Below are positions 16,195-24,258 of a DNA stretch of 32,382 nucleotides, piece after piece (positions within the stretch are counted from its first letter, which is position 1; each line of letters starts with the position of its first letter). Below the pieces are notes generated by a model. The model was given only the letters and a program-made list of their open reading frames with translations, was not told the origin of the DNA and did not search any database. The stretch comes from Lentisphaeria bacterium (lineage in GTDB: Bacteria; Verrucomicrobiota; Lentisphaeria; Victivallales; Victivallaceae). The translations under genes and the position numbers were made by a program. The stretch covers positions 1-32,382 of the forward strand of contig JAFVUZ010000025.1 in NCBI GenBank assembly GCA_017502435.1, read 5' to 3'.

Positions 16195-19065
16195 TTATTT
16201 ATTTTGAGTTTTGTGAATATTAAAGTCGGGTGCGTATGAAACGTCAAAGTCTTCGATTTCGACGGTTTTGCCTTCAGAAGAAGAATCGACACGGATGCAG
16301 GGAACGAAACGGATTGCGTCTTTGTGGAGTCTGCCGATGTCAAAAATTGCTTCTTCAACATAACCGGAGGCGGGAATGCGGACCTGACGTGTGCCGAGGA
16401 ATTGATTTTTTGAATAGAGATAGATACAGGCATAAATGTTCGGTTCGCCTTTGACTTTCATTTGCATACGGACAACAGCATTGTTGCCGCAGACGACGGA
16501 ATCGGGACGGCGGATATCGGTGATATTTTTTGGAGAAGTTTTGATCTGCAGGATATTTTTGCCGTCTTTTTCAATTACAGAAGCAGTTCCGGTATTTTTG
16601 TGAATGGATGCGATAAACCAGTTTTTTGGCATATTGTTTTTGGTTTTTCCGGCAAATTCGGCATTGACGTTTGCTTTGATGAACTGTTCATCTTTTTCAC
16701 CGCGGACGATGACTGCCATATCGACATAAACAGCGTTATCTTTGGTTGAGCCCGGAACATAAGCAGGACCTGTAAATTTGGCATGGAACCAGACCTGATC
16801 CCAGGTGTTGTCGAGCGGATTACCGTCAGTCAGGAAGTACCAGTGAGCGGTACGGGCCTGAATTGCCCAGCTGTGCCCCCAGAAATATGAGTTGCTTTTG
16901 AGTTCGATTTTACCGGGGATGCGGTACCAGTGATATTTTTCATCGGTCGGGACTTGACGGAGAACTGTTTCGACTCTGCCGCTGGCACGGTGATTTCCGA
17001 GGACGAACTGAGTGCTGTAAAAACGGTTGCGTTTGTCAATCATAATATTGACACCGTGAGCTTCGGGGCGTTTGTTGGCGGATTTGAGAGCGAAACCGTG
17101 GATGGATTCGGGATCTTTTGCCACATAAGAATTGAGATTGCCGACGGGGGTGAAGTCGCGGTAAGTTACCATTTTGAAGTTTTTTGCAGGGACATTTTTG
17201 AATTTTTCCGGACGCTGAACATTAAGTTTCAGCGGCAGGATCATAGACTCAAAAGCCTTGTCAACATACTGGGGATTCCGGCATTCGTAGCGGCGGGCGA
17301 AATTTCTGGTGTACCGGGTAAGTTCATCGATCAGCTGTTTTTTGGTGATTTTGCTTTTTGCAAAATATGGTTCACAACTGTCCCAGTTGATGATTATTGA
17401 CCACAGCGGTACGAGCAATTCATACTGTACACGTTTTGCATATTTGCTGTCTTTGGGCAAAGCGTTGGCAGCTTTGGTCAAATCAGTGTACATATTGAAC
17501 ATGAATTGGCTGTTTGCGTATTTCCATTGTCCGACAGACATTGAAGTTGCAAACTGGAAGTCTTTGGCAATACCTTCACGGATGAGCTTGAAATATTTTG
17601 CCATGACTTCGTAAGCGGGACCGTAGTAGCCGCGGAGATAAGTATCGGCGATTTTTTCAATATCAGCGTTGCGGTCGACCAGCAGGCGGCTGGCTGTATG
17701 ATAGTTGAGCTGCATGAAGTTTTGCGGACGGATACCGTCAAGAGAACATTCAAGGAAAACGGAACGGATATTGTTTTTGTGGAAAAATTTGAAGTCGGGC
17801 TGAAGTGCATTGAAAACAGTTTCAATGCGTGGCGGATTGAAGTAAGTTCCGCCGAGGTTGAGATAATCCCAGACCATCAGATTTGCACCGGTTTTGATCC
17901 AGGTGTTGAAATATTCTTTTTGGGCTTTATTGACTTTGCTTTCAAGCGGGTGGAAAGGATTGCTGGTTGAGAAAGAGTCAGTCAGCTGAATGAGAACATT
18001 TTTCTCCGGCATGATTTTGGTGGGAGCTTTTTTGGAAGGACTGTAACCGAAAGTACGGATGATGATTTCGGGATATTCCTTGCGTATTTCGCGTGCGACT
18101 TCATTGATGTAGTCGAGCAGCAGACCGGTTTCTGAACCGTCGTAAGCAGAAATTTTCTTGCATTCAGGGCAGTAACAGATGTAGGGAGAAGCATCGAGGG
18201 TTGAAATGTCATAAATTGTCGGCCAGTTGTCTTTGTCGAATTTTTTGCGGTCACGGATGATCATTTTGCGGAGAGATTCGAGGGTGATGCGGCGTACATC
18301 TTTGTTTGACATACAGAGAGAGCCGTCATATTCCCATCCTCTGGGTTTGCGGCGGCGGCCCATGGCATCCATCTGGAAGTATTCCGGATGTTTTTCGAAC
18401 AGATTGGGATTTACATAGTTTGAGAGAGAGTGGTAATTCGGAAAAGTTGTGATATTGAATGCAGATCCGATATATCTTGACGGGATATGATGAATGGCCT
18501 GACCGTTCTGGCGGATACGGAGAAGCCAGAGAGTGTACATATCTCTGGGCTTTTGAGTTGCTTTGGTACGGTACATGAGTGTAGGAATACCGTCATAAAC
18601 GAGACGTCCGTTGAAGTCGGGCTTGCGTTTTTCGTTGAATTTGGGCAGGGCCGGTTTATTTGACGGAACGTAAGTTTCATCGGGAGCGAGGAAGGAGATG
18701 CCGACTCTTTCGAGCATTTCATAAACGCCGTAAAGTGAACCGACGGGACGGCCTCCTGAGATAATGAGTGAATCTCCGACGGATTTCAGAATCCATTCTT
18801 CACGGTCGCATTTGCTGAAATCGGCACCGTTTGCTTTGGCAAAATCAGTTTGACCGAGGTAGATTGCGGCTTTGCCTTTGGCAGCGGCGGCAGAAATTTT
18901 TTCCAATTTTGTGCCGTACAGCTGCTGCCAGAAAAACTGCAGTTCTTTTTCAGCTTCAAGTTCGAATTTTGAGGGGTTCGGTGCGGTTACCAGATACTTT
19001 GGCAACGCCGCATTGACAATCAAGGCGGTCAGAAAAAACAGACTTGCAAAAAGTAATTTTTTCAT
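16195..19065 (-). CDS. Secreted DUF4838 protein, copy A (956 aa)
   Basis: A paralogue of the following gene with the same domain order: signal peptide, GH67N-like N-terminal domain, DUF4838 core and C-terminal beta-rich part. The first 150 residues are nearly identical between the two. From about residue 155 substitutions are frequent, including in stretches likely to line a binding site (for example VYDGIPTLMYR here against LYDGIALRLHR). That is compatible with divergence of substrate preference. The ATG is preceded by GGAAGGAG. It starts 22 bases after the GH28 gene on the minus strand and is probably co-transcribed with it from the promoter near 21976-22003. Confidence 0.9.
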   Translation of the reverse strand: MKKLLFASLFFLTALIVNAALPKYLVTAPNPSKFELEAEKELQFFWQQLYGTKLEKISAAAAKGKAAIYLGQTDFAKANGADFSKCDREEWILKSVGDSLIISGGRPVGSLYGVYEMLERVGISFLAPDETYVPSNKPALPKFNEKRKPDFNGRLVYDGIPTLMYRTKATQKPRDMYTLWLLRIRQNGQAIHHIPSRYIGSAFNITTFPNYHSLSNYVNPNLFEKHPEYFQMDAMGRRRKPRGWEYDGSLCMSNKDVRRITLESLRKMIIRDRKKFDKDNWPTIYDISTLDASPYICYCPECKKISAYDGSETGLLLDYINEVAREIRKEYPEIIIRTFGYSPSKKAPTKIMPEKNVLIQLTDSFSTSNPFHPLESKVNKAQKEYFNTWIKTGANLMVWDYLNLGGTYFNPPRIETVFNALQPDFKFFHKNNIRSVFLECSLDGIRPQNFMQLNYHTASRLLVDRNADIEKIADTYLRGYYGPAYEVMAKYFKLIREGIAKDFQFATSMSVGQWKYANSQFMFNMYTDLTKAANALPKDSKYAKRVQYELLVPLWSIIINWDSCEPYFAKSKITKKQLIDELTRYTRNFARRYECRNPQYVDKAFESMILPLKLNVQRPEKFKNVPAKNFKMVTYRDFTPVGNLNSYVAKDPESIHGFALKSANKRPEAHGVNIMIDKRNRFYSTQFVLGNHRASGRVETVLRQVPTDEKYHWYRIPGKIELKSNSYFWGHSWAIQARTAHWYFLTDGNPLDNTWDQVWFHAKFTGPAYVPGSTKDNAVYVDMAVIVRGEKDEQFIKANVNAEFAGKTKNNMPKNWFIASIHKNTGTASVIEKDGKNILQIKTSPKNITDIRRPDSVVCGNNAVVRMQMKVKGEPNIYACIYLYSKNQFLGTRQVRIPASGYVEEAIFDIGRLHKDAIRFVPCIRVDSSSEGKTVEIEDFDVSYAPDFNIHKTQNK

Positions 19066-19087
19066 GATTTTCTCCTTCCATTGTTAT

Positions 19088-20386
19088 TTATTTTGAATCT
19101 TTCGGAAATACGCAGTTTTCGATAATTATTTCAGCATCATCGGCTTCGATTTCAGATTTCCAGAGGTCTTCATTGGCACACCATTTGACAGCACAGTCTT
19201 TGAAAGATATTCTGCCGGTCTCTTTGATACGGTAGGCACAGTCATAAGAACCTTTGTCCCAGCGGCCGTCATTGCCGAAATACGGGGCATTTCCTTTGCC
19301 GTAAAAATCGAGTTTGACATTGTTGAATTCGATATTGTCAATGGCGTTTTTTGCTGCACTGCCGCGGATGCGTGAGGAAGCCTGAAATTCACCTCTTATA
19401 TTGTTAAAGGTGATATTGCGGATGTATGCCGGAGATGCAACTGCTTCGGAAGTGAAAAATTCTTCATAACTTTTAATCGGTCCGATGATTATCTGGAACG
19501 GGCGGTAGGTATTGTTCATGCGGATATTGCTGAATTCCATATTTTCCATATCGGCGCCGGTATCTTTGGTAAAAGATGCGGCAAGTTCAATTCCGATATT
19601 GGAGTTTTTGATGATAATATCAGAAAATGAACAGTTGCGGACAGCACCGTTGCCGACACCGATACGGATGCCATCGGCACGTTCTGCTTCGAGTACGCAA
19701 TTGGTGACGGTGATGTTTTCGCAGAAACGTTCATCATTGCCGAAGACTGCTGAATTGCCGCGGAGAGTGATTGCATCGTCACCGGTTTCAATGATGCAGT
19801 TTGAAACGACAACATTGGTACAGCAGTCAAGATCTATTCCGTCGTTGCAGTGAACCATCGGATTTGAGTGAACATAGATACCGGAAATGAAAACGTGATT
19901 GCAGCCGTGCAGGAAACAGTGCCAGTAGGGGGAGTTGGTCAACTCGCAATCCTGAATGCGGACATTTTCGCATTCGCAGAGAAAAATCATCTGACCGTTA
20001 TGTTCTTTCAGTTCAAAATAGGGATGTTCTTTGGAAAGTTCATTGTACCATTCAAAGCAGTTGCCGTCGATTTTGCCGCCGCGGATGGAAATATTTTCGC
20101 ATTTATAAGCATAAATAAGATGTCTGCCGTTATTTTTTTCATAAACGCTGGTGCGGTTTGCGGGACAGAAGTCGGGAGCGTTCCAGGTTTCTTCATTGCC
20201 GCCGGACTGGAGGACAGCTCCGCGTTCAAAGCAGAGTCCGCCGTTGCTTTTGAGATAAATCGTACCGGTTTTGTAAATACCTGCAGGAAAATAAACTTCT
20301 CCGCCGGCATCGATCGCACGCTGAATGGCAAGAGTATCTGAAGTTTTGCCATCGCCGACAGCACCGAAATCTCTTACATTGTTCAT
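19088..20386 (-). CDS. GH28 (polygalacturonase-like) glycoside hydrolase
   Basis: A right-handed beta-helix protein of 432 aa. The N-terminal VRDFGAVGDGKTSDTLAIQRA is the common opening of pectate-lyase/GH28 proteins. GH28 catalytic aspartates are visible in CNDGID (D182, in place of NTDGID) and TGDDAI (D203/D204). The usual following GHG motif is absent; the equivalent region reads RIGVGNG. That variation is common among GH28 members acting on rhamnogalacturonan or non-pectic glycans. No signal peptide is present, so it is predicted cytoplasmic and would act on imported oligosaccharides. It lies 11 bases after the GH109-like gene. Confidence 0.88.
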   Translation of the reverse strand: MNNVRDFGAVGDGKTSDTLAIQRAIDAGGEVYFPAGIYKTGTIYLKSNGGLCFERGAVLQSGGNEETWNAPDFCPANRTSVYEKNNGRHLIYAYKCENISIRGGKIDGNCFEWYNELSKEHPYFELKEHNGQMIFLCECENVRIQDCELTNSPYWHCFLHGCNHVFISGIYVHSNPMVHCNDGIDLDCCTNVVVSNCIIETGDDAITLRGNSAVFGNDERFCENITVTNCVLEAERADGIRIGVGNGAVRNCSFSDIIIKNSNIGIELAASFTKDTGADMENMEFSNIRMNNTYRPFQIIIGPIKSYEEFFTSEAVASPAYIRNITFNNIRGEFQASSRIRGSAAKNAIDNIEFNNVKLDFYGKGNAPYFGNDGRWDKGSYDCAYRIKETGRISFKDCAVKWCANEDLWKSEIEADDAEIIIENCVFPKDSK

Positions 20387-20397
20387 AATAATATTCC

Positions 20398-21930
20398 TTA
20401 TTTATTATCTGCTTCAAGAAGTTTTTTAATGGTTTCGCGGATTTTTTCAGCCAGAATTTCTGCACCGTCATTCATTTCCGGTTCGGAGAGAGTTTTCATG
20501 CTGCGGAGAGCTTCTGCGGCAAGAGAATCGGGATAGGCATTGATGATTTTGTCTGCCATATTGCGGTAATTTTCAAGTTCATCGAGTACAGCCGAAGCGG
20601 CATTGAGATTTTTGATGACTTCGAGTTTTTCGGCTGCATTGATGATATTGGGATAGAGAACTGCACCGTCCATTGCTTTGCGGAGGAGGATGGAGTTCTT
20701 GCCGATATTGTAGATTGCCTTGTTGAAATTTGAAGTGATTGCAGTATCGTGACCGTCGGGGAAGATTTTATCGGGATCAAAGGGCTGCTGCCAGCAGTAG
20801 TTGTCGCTGCGGTATTTTTCGCGGACTTCAGCTTTGCGGAAGTCGGGAATTTCCATCGGGGCACCGTTGTTGTCGGTACTGCGTGCCGCCATGATACCGG
20901 CAAGAGTGACGTCGCAGGCATTGTAAATATCCCAAGGAGCCTTTTCTCCGGTCAGGATTTCACGGGCGAAGTAATAAAGTTCCCAGAAATCGCCGCCTCC
21001 GTGACCTGCATTTTCTGCAAGTTCAGCAAGTTCGGGCCATTGCGGTTCAACAATGGTACGCATACCTTCGCCGGTGGCACCGATACGCATACGCAAGCCG
21101 TGGTCGAGGGATTCGGCGGATGCTCTTGTGCCCCAGAAACGTTTGCCGTTGTGGTAATTGCCGGTGGTCGCACCGCACATATTACGCATGATGCCGCCGT
21201 TGCTCATTTTGATAAGTGACGGGCAGGGCTTGCTCATGCCGCTGCCGGGGAGAAATCCGGGGAGCGGAATCGCTTCGGGAAAAGCACTGATGTATTCTGG
21301 ACGGAGTCCGGTGATACGCATCAGCGGGCCGAGAGAGTGAGTGTTGTAGTAGTGAAAATTGAGCCATGAACGCCATGAGTGGGCGGTATAACCGGGTTCG
21401 ACAGTGGGGGCCCCGGGCATATTGTAGCAGTAGCAGAGGGAGCGGCAATCATGGAGATATTCAAATTCGGCGTACTGAAATTCACCGAAAAAACCGTCCT
21501 TGTAAAGTTTTGCAAGATACATATTTTCTTTGGTGAAGGGATAATTTTCGAGGAGGTTGTAAACTTTGCCGGATTTTTCGACAGCTTCGACGACTTTGAC
21601 GCCTTCAGCGGGAGTGTAAAAAGAGGTGACTTCGCACATGACATGGAAACCTGCTTCAAGTGTGCGGATGGTATGTTTTGCATGATCCATGAAAAAAGTG
21701 GCGATCAATACAGCATCCATATCTTTGTAATTGAGAAACTCATTTTCGTCATCTGTGATGAATGCTTCGGGACATTCTTTCCGGAAAGCGTCACGCATGA
21801 CGGGATTGACGTCACATCCGGCGACGACATCGATGTTGAGTTCCCGTGCAGCTTTGATGAAAGCACTTCCGCGTCCGAGTCCCCAGATGCCGAGGCGGAT
21901 ACGTTTGTCTGTATTGAAAAGATCAGCCAT
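20398..21930 (-). CDS. Gfo/Idh/MocA-family protein, GH109-like
   Basis: The N-terminal Rossmann domain has GIWGLGRGSAFIKAA (14-28). The canonical EKP motif of Gfo/Idh/MocA dehydrogenases is replaced by E100-V-T in HVMCEVTSF. Downstream LLENYPFTKENM, FEYLHDCR and NTHSLGPLMRITGLRP resemble the NAD-dependent glycosidases of family GH109 and their relatives more than sugar dehydrogenases. At 510 aa it carries an extra helical C-terminal part. It has no Tat signal, unlike many GH109 enzymes. As the first gene downstream of the AraC-divergent promoter it probably starts the carbohydrate operon. Whether it oxidises a sugar or cleaves a glycoside is open. Confidence 0.85.
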   Translation of the reverse strand: MADLFNTDKRIRLGIWGLGRGSAFIKAARELNIDVVAGCDVNPVMRDAFRKECPEAFITDDENEFLNYKDMDAVLIATFFMDHAKHTIRTLEAGFHVMCEVTSFYTPAEGVKVVEAVEKSGKVYNLLENYPFTKENMYLAKLYKDGFFGEFQYAEFEYLHDCRSLCYCYNMPGAPTVEPGYTAHSWRSWLNFHYYNTHSLGPLMRITGLRPEYISAFPEAIPLPGFLPGSGMSKPCPSLIKMSNGGIMRNMCGATTGNYHNGKRFWGTRASAESLDHGLRMRIGATGEGMRTIVEPQWPELAELAENAGHGGGDFWELYYFAREILTGEKAPWDIYNACDVTLAGIMAARSTDNNGAPMEIPDFRKAEVREKYRSDNYCWQQPFDPDKIFPDGHDTAITSNFNKAIYNIGKNSILLRKAMDGAVLYPNIINAAEKLEVIKNLNAASAVLDELENYRNMADKIINAYPDSLAAEALRSMKTLSEPEMNDGAEILAEKIRETIKKLLEADNK

Positions 21931-21975
21931 TTTTTACTCCTTGAAATATGGTTAAAAATAATTGTTATGAAATAT

Positions 21976-22003
21976 ATTATACTGCATAATTACAATTTGC
22001 AAA
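21976..22003 (-). promoter_or_regulatory. Promoter of the GH109-like/GH28/DUF4838 operon
   Basis: On the minus strand TTTGCA (21998-22003) and a perfect TATAAT (21976-21981) are 16 bases apart, 46 bases before the ATG at 21930. A perfect palindrome ATTTGCAAAT (21995-22004) overlaps the -35 box and is a candidate regulator contact. The divergent AraC gene shares this intergenic region, the usual place for its binding sites. Confidence 0.6.
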
Positions 22004-22075
22004 TATCAAAAAGTGTGTTATTTTAATAATGTTATACAAATAAAAAACATAAATTATAAAAAAAGAACATTTTTT

Positions 22076-22882
22076 ATGAATATAAGCGTCACATCTTCAG
22101 ATTTATATATTGCTGAACAAACTCTGTGCCAGAAGACGACCTGTTTTTTCCTCGGTCTGGTGATTTCCGGAGTGGAATATATGAGATTTTATGCTCCGGA
22201 CGGCAAACTTATCGGTGAAGCGTCGGATATGTCGCTTTTTCTGTTGCCTCCGGGATGCAGTATTGATTTTTCATTTAATGACCGGCGTAAAAATTACGTT
22301 ACATTCTGCTGGCTTGATGATTTGCGGTGGAATTCCGGTAAAGCGACGATGGAATTTTATGATCATGAACAGTGTATTGAACTTCCGGTAACAATTCCTG
22401 TGCCGCCGGTTAAATCGGAGTATCTGACTGAAATTTTCCGCCGCACGTCGGAACTGCTTGATTCTGCGATTCCGTCTGACGGCAAGGCGGCGGAACTGCT
22501 TATGCTGTCAGTGCTTGCAGAATTTATAGAACATTCCGGCAAAAAGAATCAGCACCGTATTCCTGAAAAACTTGAAAAATTTAAAAAAGCGATTGACAAC
22601 GATGTGAATTTTGAATATAAACTTGAAGATATAATGGAACATTTTGAGTATACACCGATACATTTGCGGCGTCTTTTCATGCAGTATTATCAAACCAATC
22701 CGGCGGAATACCGTTCCCGTTTGCGTTTTGCCAAAATCCGTGAACTGCTTTTGAAAACAGATTTGAATTTCAAAGAAATCGCTGATTCAGTAGGAATGAA
22801 TAATGTCACACATCTGCATTCATTTGTGAAAAAATGCAGCGGGATGACTCCAAAACAACTCCGTCAGAATTTGCGGATATGA
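22076..22882 (+). CDS. AraC/XylS-family transcriptional regulator
   Basis: A 268-aa protein with an N-terminal cupin-like sensing part (about 1-100, beta-rich, with LFLLPPGCSIDF) and a C-terminal double helix-turn-helix. The first HTH is around KLEDIMEHFEYTPIHLRRLF and the second around FKEIADSVGMNNVTHLHSF, followed by the family ending MTPKQLRQ. The start at 22076 aligns with the domain; the frame is open to 22013 but without a better ribosome-binding site, and the one at 22076 is weak too. It is divergent from the GH109-like operon with 145 bases between, so activation of that operon by a sugar is the natural inference. Confidence 0.93.
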   Translation: MNISVTSSDLYIAEQTLCQKTTCFFLGLVISGVEYMRFYAPDGKLIGEASDMSLFLLPPGCSIDFSFNDRRKNYVTFCWLDDLRWNSGKATMEFYDHEQCIELPVTIPVPPVKSEYLTEIFRRTSELLDSAIPSDGKAAELLMLSVLAEFIEHSGKKNQHRIPEKLEKFKKAIDNDVNFEYKLEDIMEHFEYTPIHLRRLFMQYYQTNPAEYRSRLRFAKIRELLLKTDLNFKEIADSVGMNNVTHLHSFVKKCSGMTPKQLRQNLRI

Positions 22883-22885
22883 CAT

Positions 22886-22909
22886 TTCAGAAAGAAAACT
22901 TTTTCTGAA
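22886..22909 (+). terminator. Hairpin after the AraC gene
   Basis: TTCAGAAA (22886-22893) and TTTCTGAA (22902-22909) form a perfect 8-bp stem four bases after the stop codon. No T-tract follows immediately, so intrinsic termination would be weak. Confidence 0.35.
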
Positions 22910-22976
22910 TCAGGTAAAATAAAATGTCAAATTTGTGCTTTTTTGAGGGAAAAATTTGATAATCAGAGCAAAAAAA

Positions 22977-23051
22977 TGGAGCCGGATGTCAGACTTGAAC
23001 TGACGACCTGATGATTACAAGTCAACTGCTCTACCACTGAGCTAATCCGGC
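22977..23051 (-). tRNA. tRNA-Thr (anticodon UGU)
   Basis: Read on the minus strand the sequence folds as a full cloverleaf. The acceptor stem GCCGGAT pairs with ATCCGGC, the D stem GCTC with GAGC, the anticodon loop is CTTGTAA (anticodon TGT, reading ACA), and the T stem GTCAG pairs with CTGAC around TTCAAGT. The discriminator is U (A is more usual for tRNA-Thr) and CCA is encoded (22977-22979). The anticodon stem GTTGA/TCATC has one T-T mismatch at its second pair. It forms the boundary between the carbohydrate locus and the accessory region. Confidence 0.95.
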
Positions 23052-23063
23052 TTAACTTCTGTT

Positions 23064-23091
23064 AATATAGCACTGAAAATTAAAAAATCAA
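23064..23091 (-). promoter_or_regulatory. Promoter of tRNA-Thr
   Basis: On the minus strand TTGATT (23086-23091) and TATATT (23064-23069) are 16 bases apart, with TGC immediately before the -10 (extended -10). The -10 ends 12 bases before the first tRNA base, a normal distance. Confidence 0.6.
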
Positions 23092-23183
23092 GAAATTTTA
23101 TATTTTTTTATTGATTATTTCTTGATATCTTTTTGCAAATTTTATGTAATTGTTGTATTGTATGGCAGTTCCGGAGTATTTTT

Positions 23184-23436
23184 ATGGCGAAATTTATTTA
23201 TATTGACAAAGTAAAACCCGGTTGAAAGCTGTTATATTGTTTTTGAAGATGATTCTCTGTATGAAAATCAAATTCTCTGCAAATTGTATCCCGATAATTT
23301 ACTGCGTTCAATGATTGCCATGCTGTATGACCGTTTCGCGGCTGAACCAGTCTACGATGCCGATGACAAATGCTGGAGTTTTTTCCAATCAAAAAACAAC
23401 CAATGCAAAATCCGCAGTTTTGAAAAAAGCGATTAA
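23184..23436 (+). pseudogene. Small gene broken by a one-base frameshift (about 84 codons)
   Basis: An ATG at 23184 with CCGGAG upstream reads MAKFIYIDKVKPG and then meets TGA. Shifting by one base at the AAACCCGG run (23214-23221) restores a long frame reading through VESCYIVFEDDSLYENQ and ending in SFEKSD at 23436. The total length is 253 bases, 84 codons plus one, as expected for a single inserted base, probably an extra C. The protein is not recognised; it is small, acidic and aromatic-rich. It could be a genuine pseudogene, a sequencing error or, less likely, programmed frameshifting at the homopolymer. Confidence 0.6.
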
Positions 23437-23777
23437 GAACTCCGGAATATTACACTTTTTCTGAAACAATTACCTCCAATACAATTTTTATTGAAATGTT
23501 GCCTTGTTTTCAAGTCAACTTTTCAATGAAGTTGTCAAAAAAATGCTTTGTCCGAAATGGAATTCAATTCCAGATTGGACGATAAAAATAGGGCAGTTTG
23601 CCTAAAAAGTACAAAACTGCAATCGGTGACACTGCAATATTGATTTTATTTTCAAAAATTTTCTGATTTTTTACGATCAAGGACACAAAATGTCCACTTT
23701 CCGGTGTTATATTATGGGTAAAGTACAAAAATACGAGGTGACGGGAAAAGCGTAAACCCAAAAGGAGGAATGTAAAA
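23437..23777. other. 341-base non-coding stretch
   Basis: No convincing ORF is present on either strand. It contains two small palindromes, TGGAATT-C-AATTCCA (23558-23572) and GGACA-5-TGTCC (23681-23695). The second sits just before a TATATT/TATTAT box (23708-23715), about 60 bases upstream of the next gene. It may therefore be the operator/promoter region of that gene, but no good -35 box is visible. Confidence 0.4.
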
Positions 23778-24257
23778 ATGCTGACAAAACCTGATTGCGG
23801 CTGGAGTGATTTCAGCCTTGATGGAACATCTGTATACCCTTTAAGTTATTTGGATGATATTCCGTTCAACTGGCTTGACGAGGCTATACATGGACTTGAA
23901 ACATTGAACCCATTTTGCGTCAAAGGATTTATGGAGCCGGGGCGTTTTATTTGCGTTGTAAGTTTTTGGAATTGCCATATCATATGTGAGGATGAAGATA
24001 AATATCCATTAATTCCCGAAAATACAAGACATGAAATTTCTCATACAAGTATGCTGCAATTTTGTCAACAACTTTATGATGACATTTCAGAAAATCTTGA
24101 TGATTGGGCGCGTTGGGATGAGTACGGTTGGGATGATGACGATTCAGAGTTTGATTTTGAGACCAATAAAGAAGAACTGATAAAAAAATTGGTACGATTA
24201 AAAGAATTGATTGCTGAAAACGAAGAACATTTCGGCGAAAATCACTGTTTTCTTTGA
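23778..24257 (+). CDS. Acidic hypothetical protein, 159 aa
   Basis: A strong AAAGGAGG site precedes the ATG. The protein is rich in Trp, Phe and Tyr in its first two thirds and very acidic after residue 110 (WDEYGWDDDDSEFDFE), then ends in a Lys/Glu/Leu helix. There is no signal peptide and no catalytic motif. I do not recognise the family. Small, acidic, stand-alone proteins with their own ribosome-binding site in a variable region are often immunity proteins, but nothing here proves it. Its stop lies one base from the stop of the convergent HhH-GPD gene, with no room for a dedicated terminator between them. Confidence 0.75.
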   Translation: MLTKPDCGWSDFSLDGTSVYPLSYLDDIPFNWLDEAIHGLETLNPFCVKGFMEPGRFICVVSFWNCHIICEDEDKYPLIPENTRHEISHTSMLQFCQQLYDDISENLDDWARWDEYGWDDDDSEFDFETNKEELIKKLVRLKELIAENEEHFGENHCFL

Positions 24258-24258
24258 A

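Noticed and set aside
22977-23051. tRNA-Thr as the attachment site of the accessory region to its right
   Set aside because: The tRNA is on the minus strand, so its 3' end, the usual integration target, faces the carbohydrate locus, not the accessory side. No duplicated tRNA 3' segment or integrase was seen in the window.
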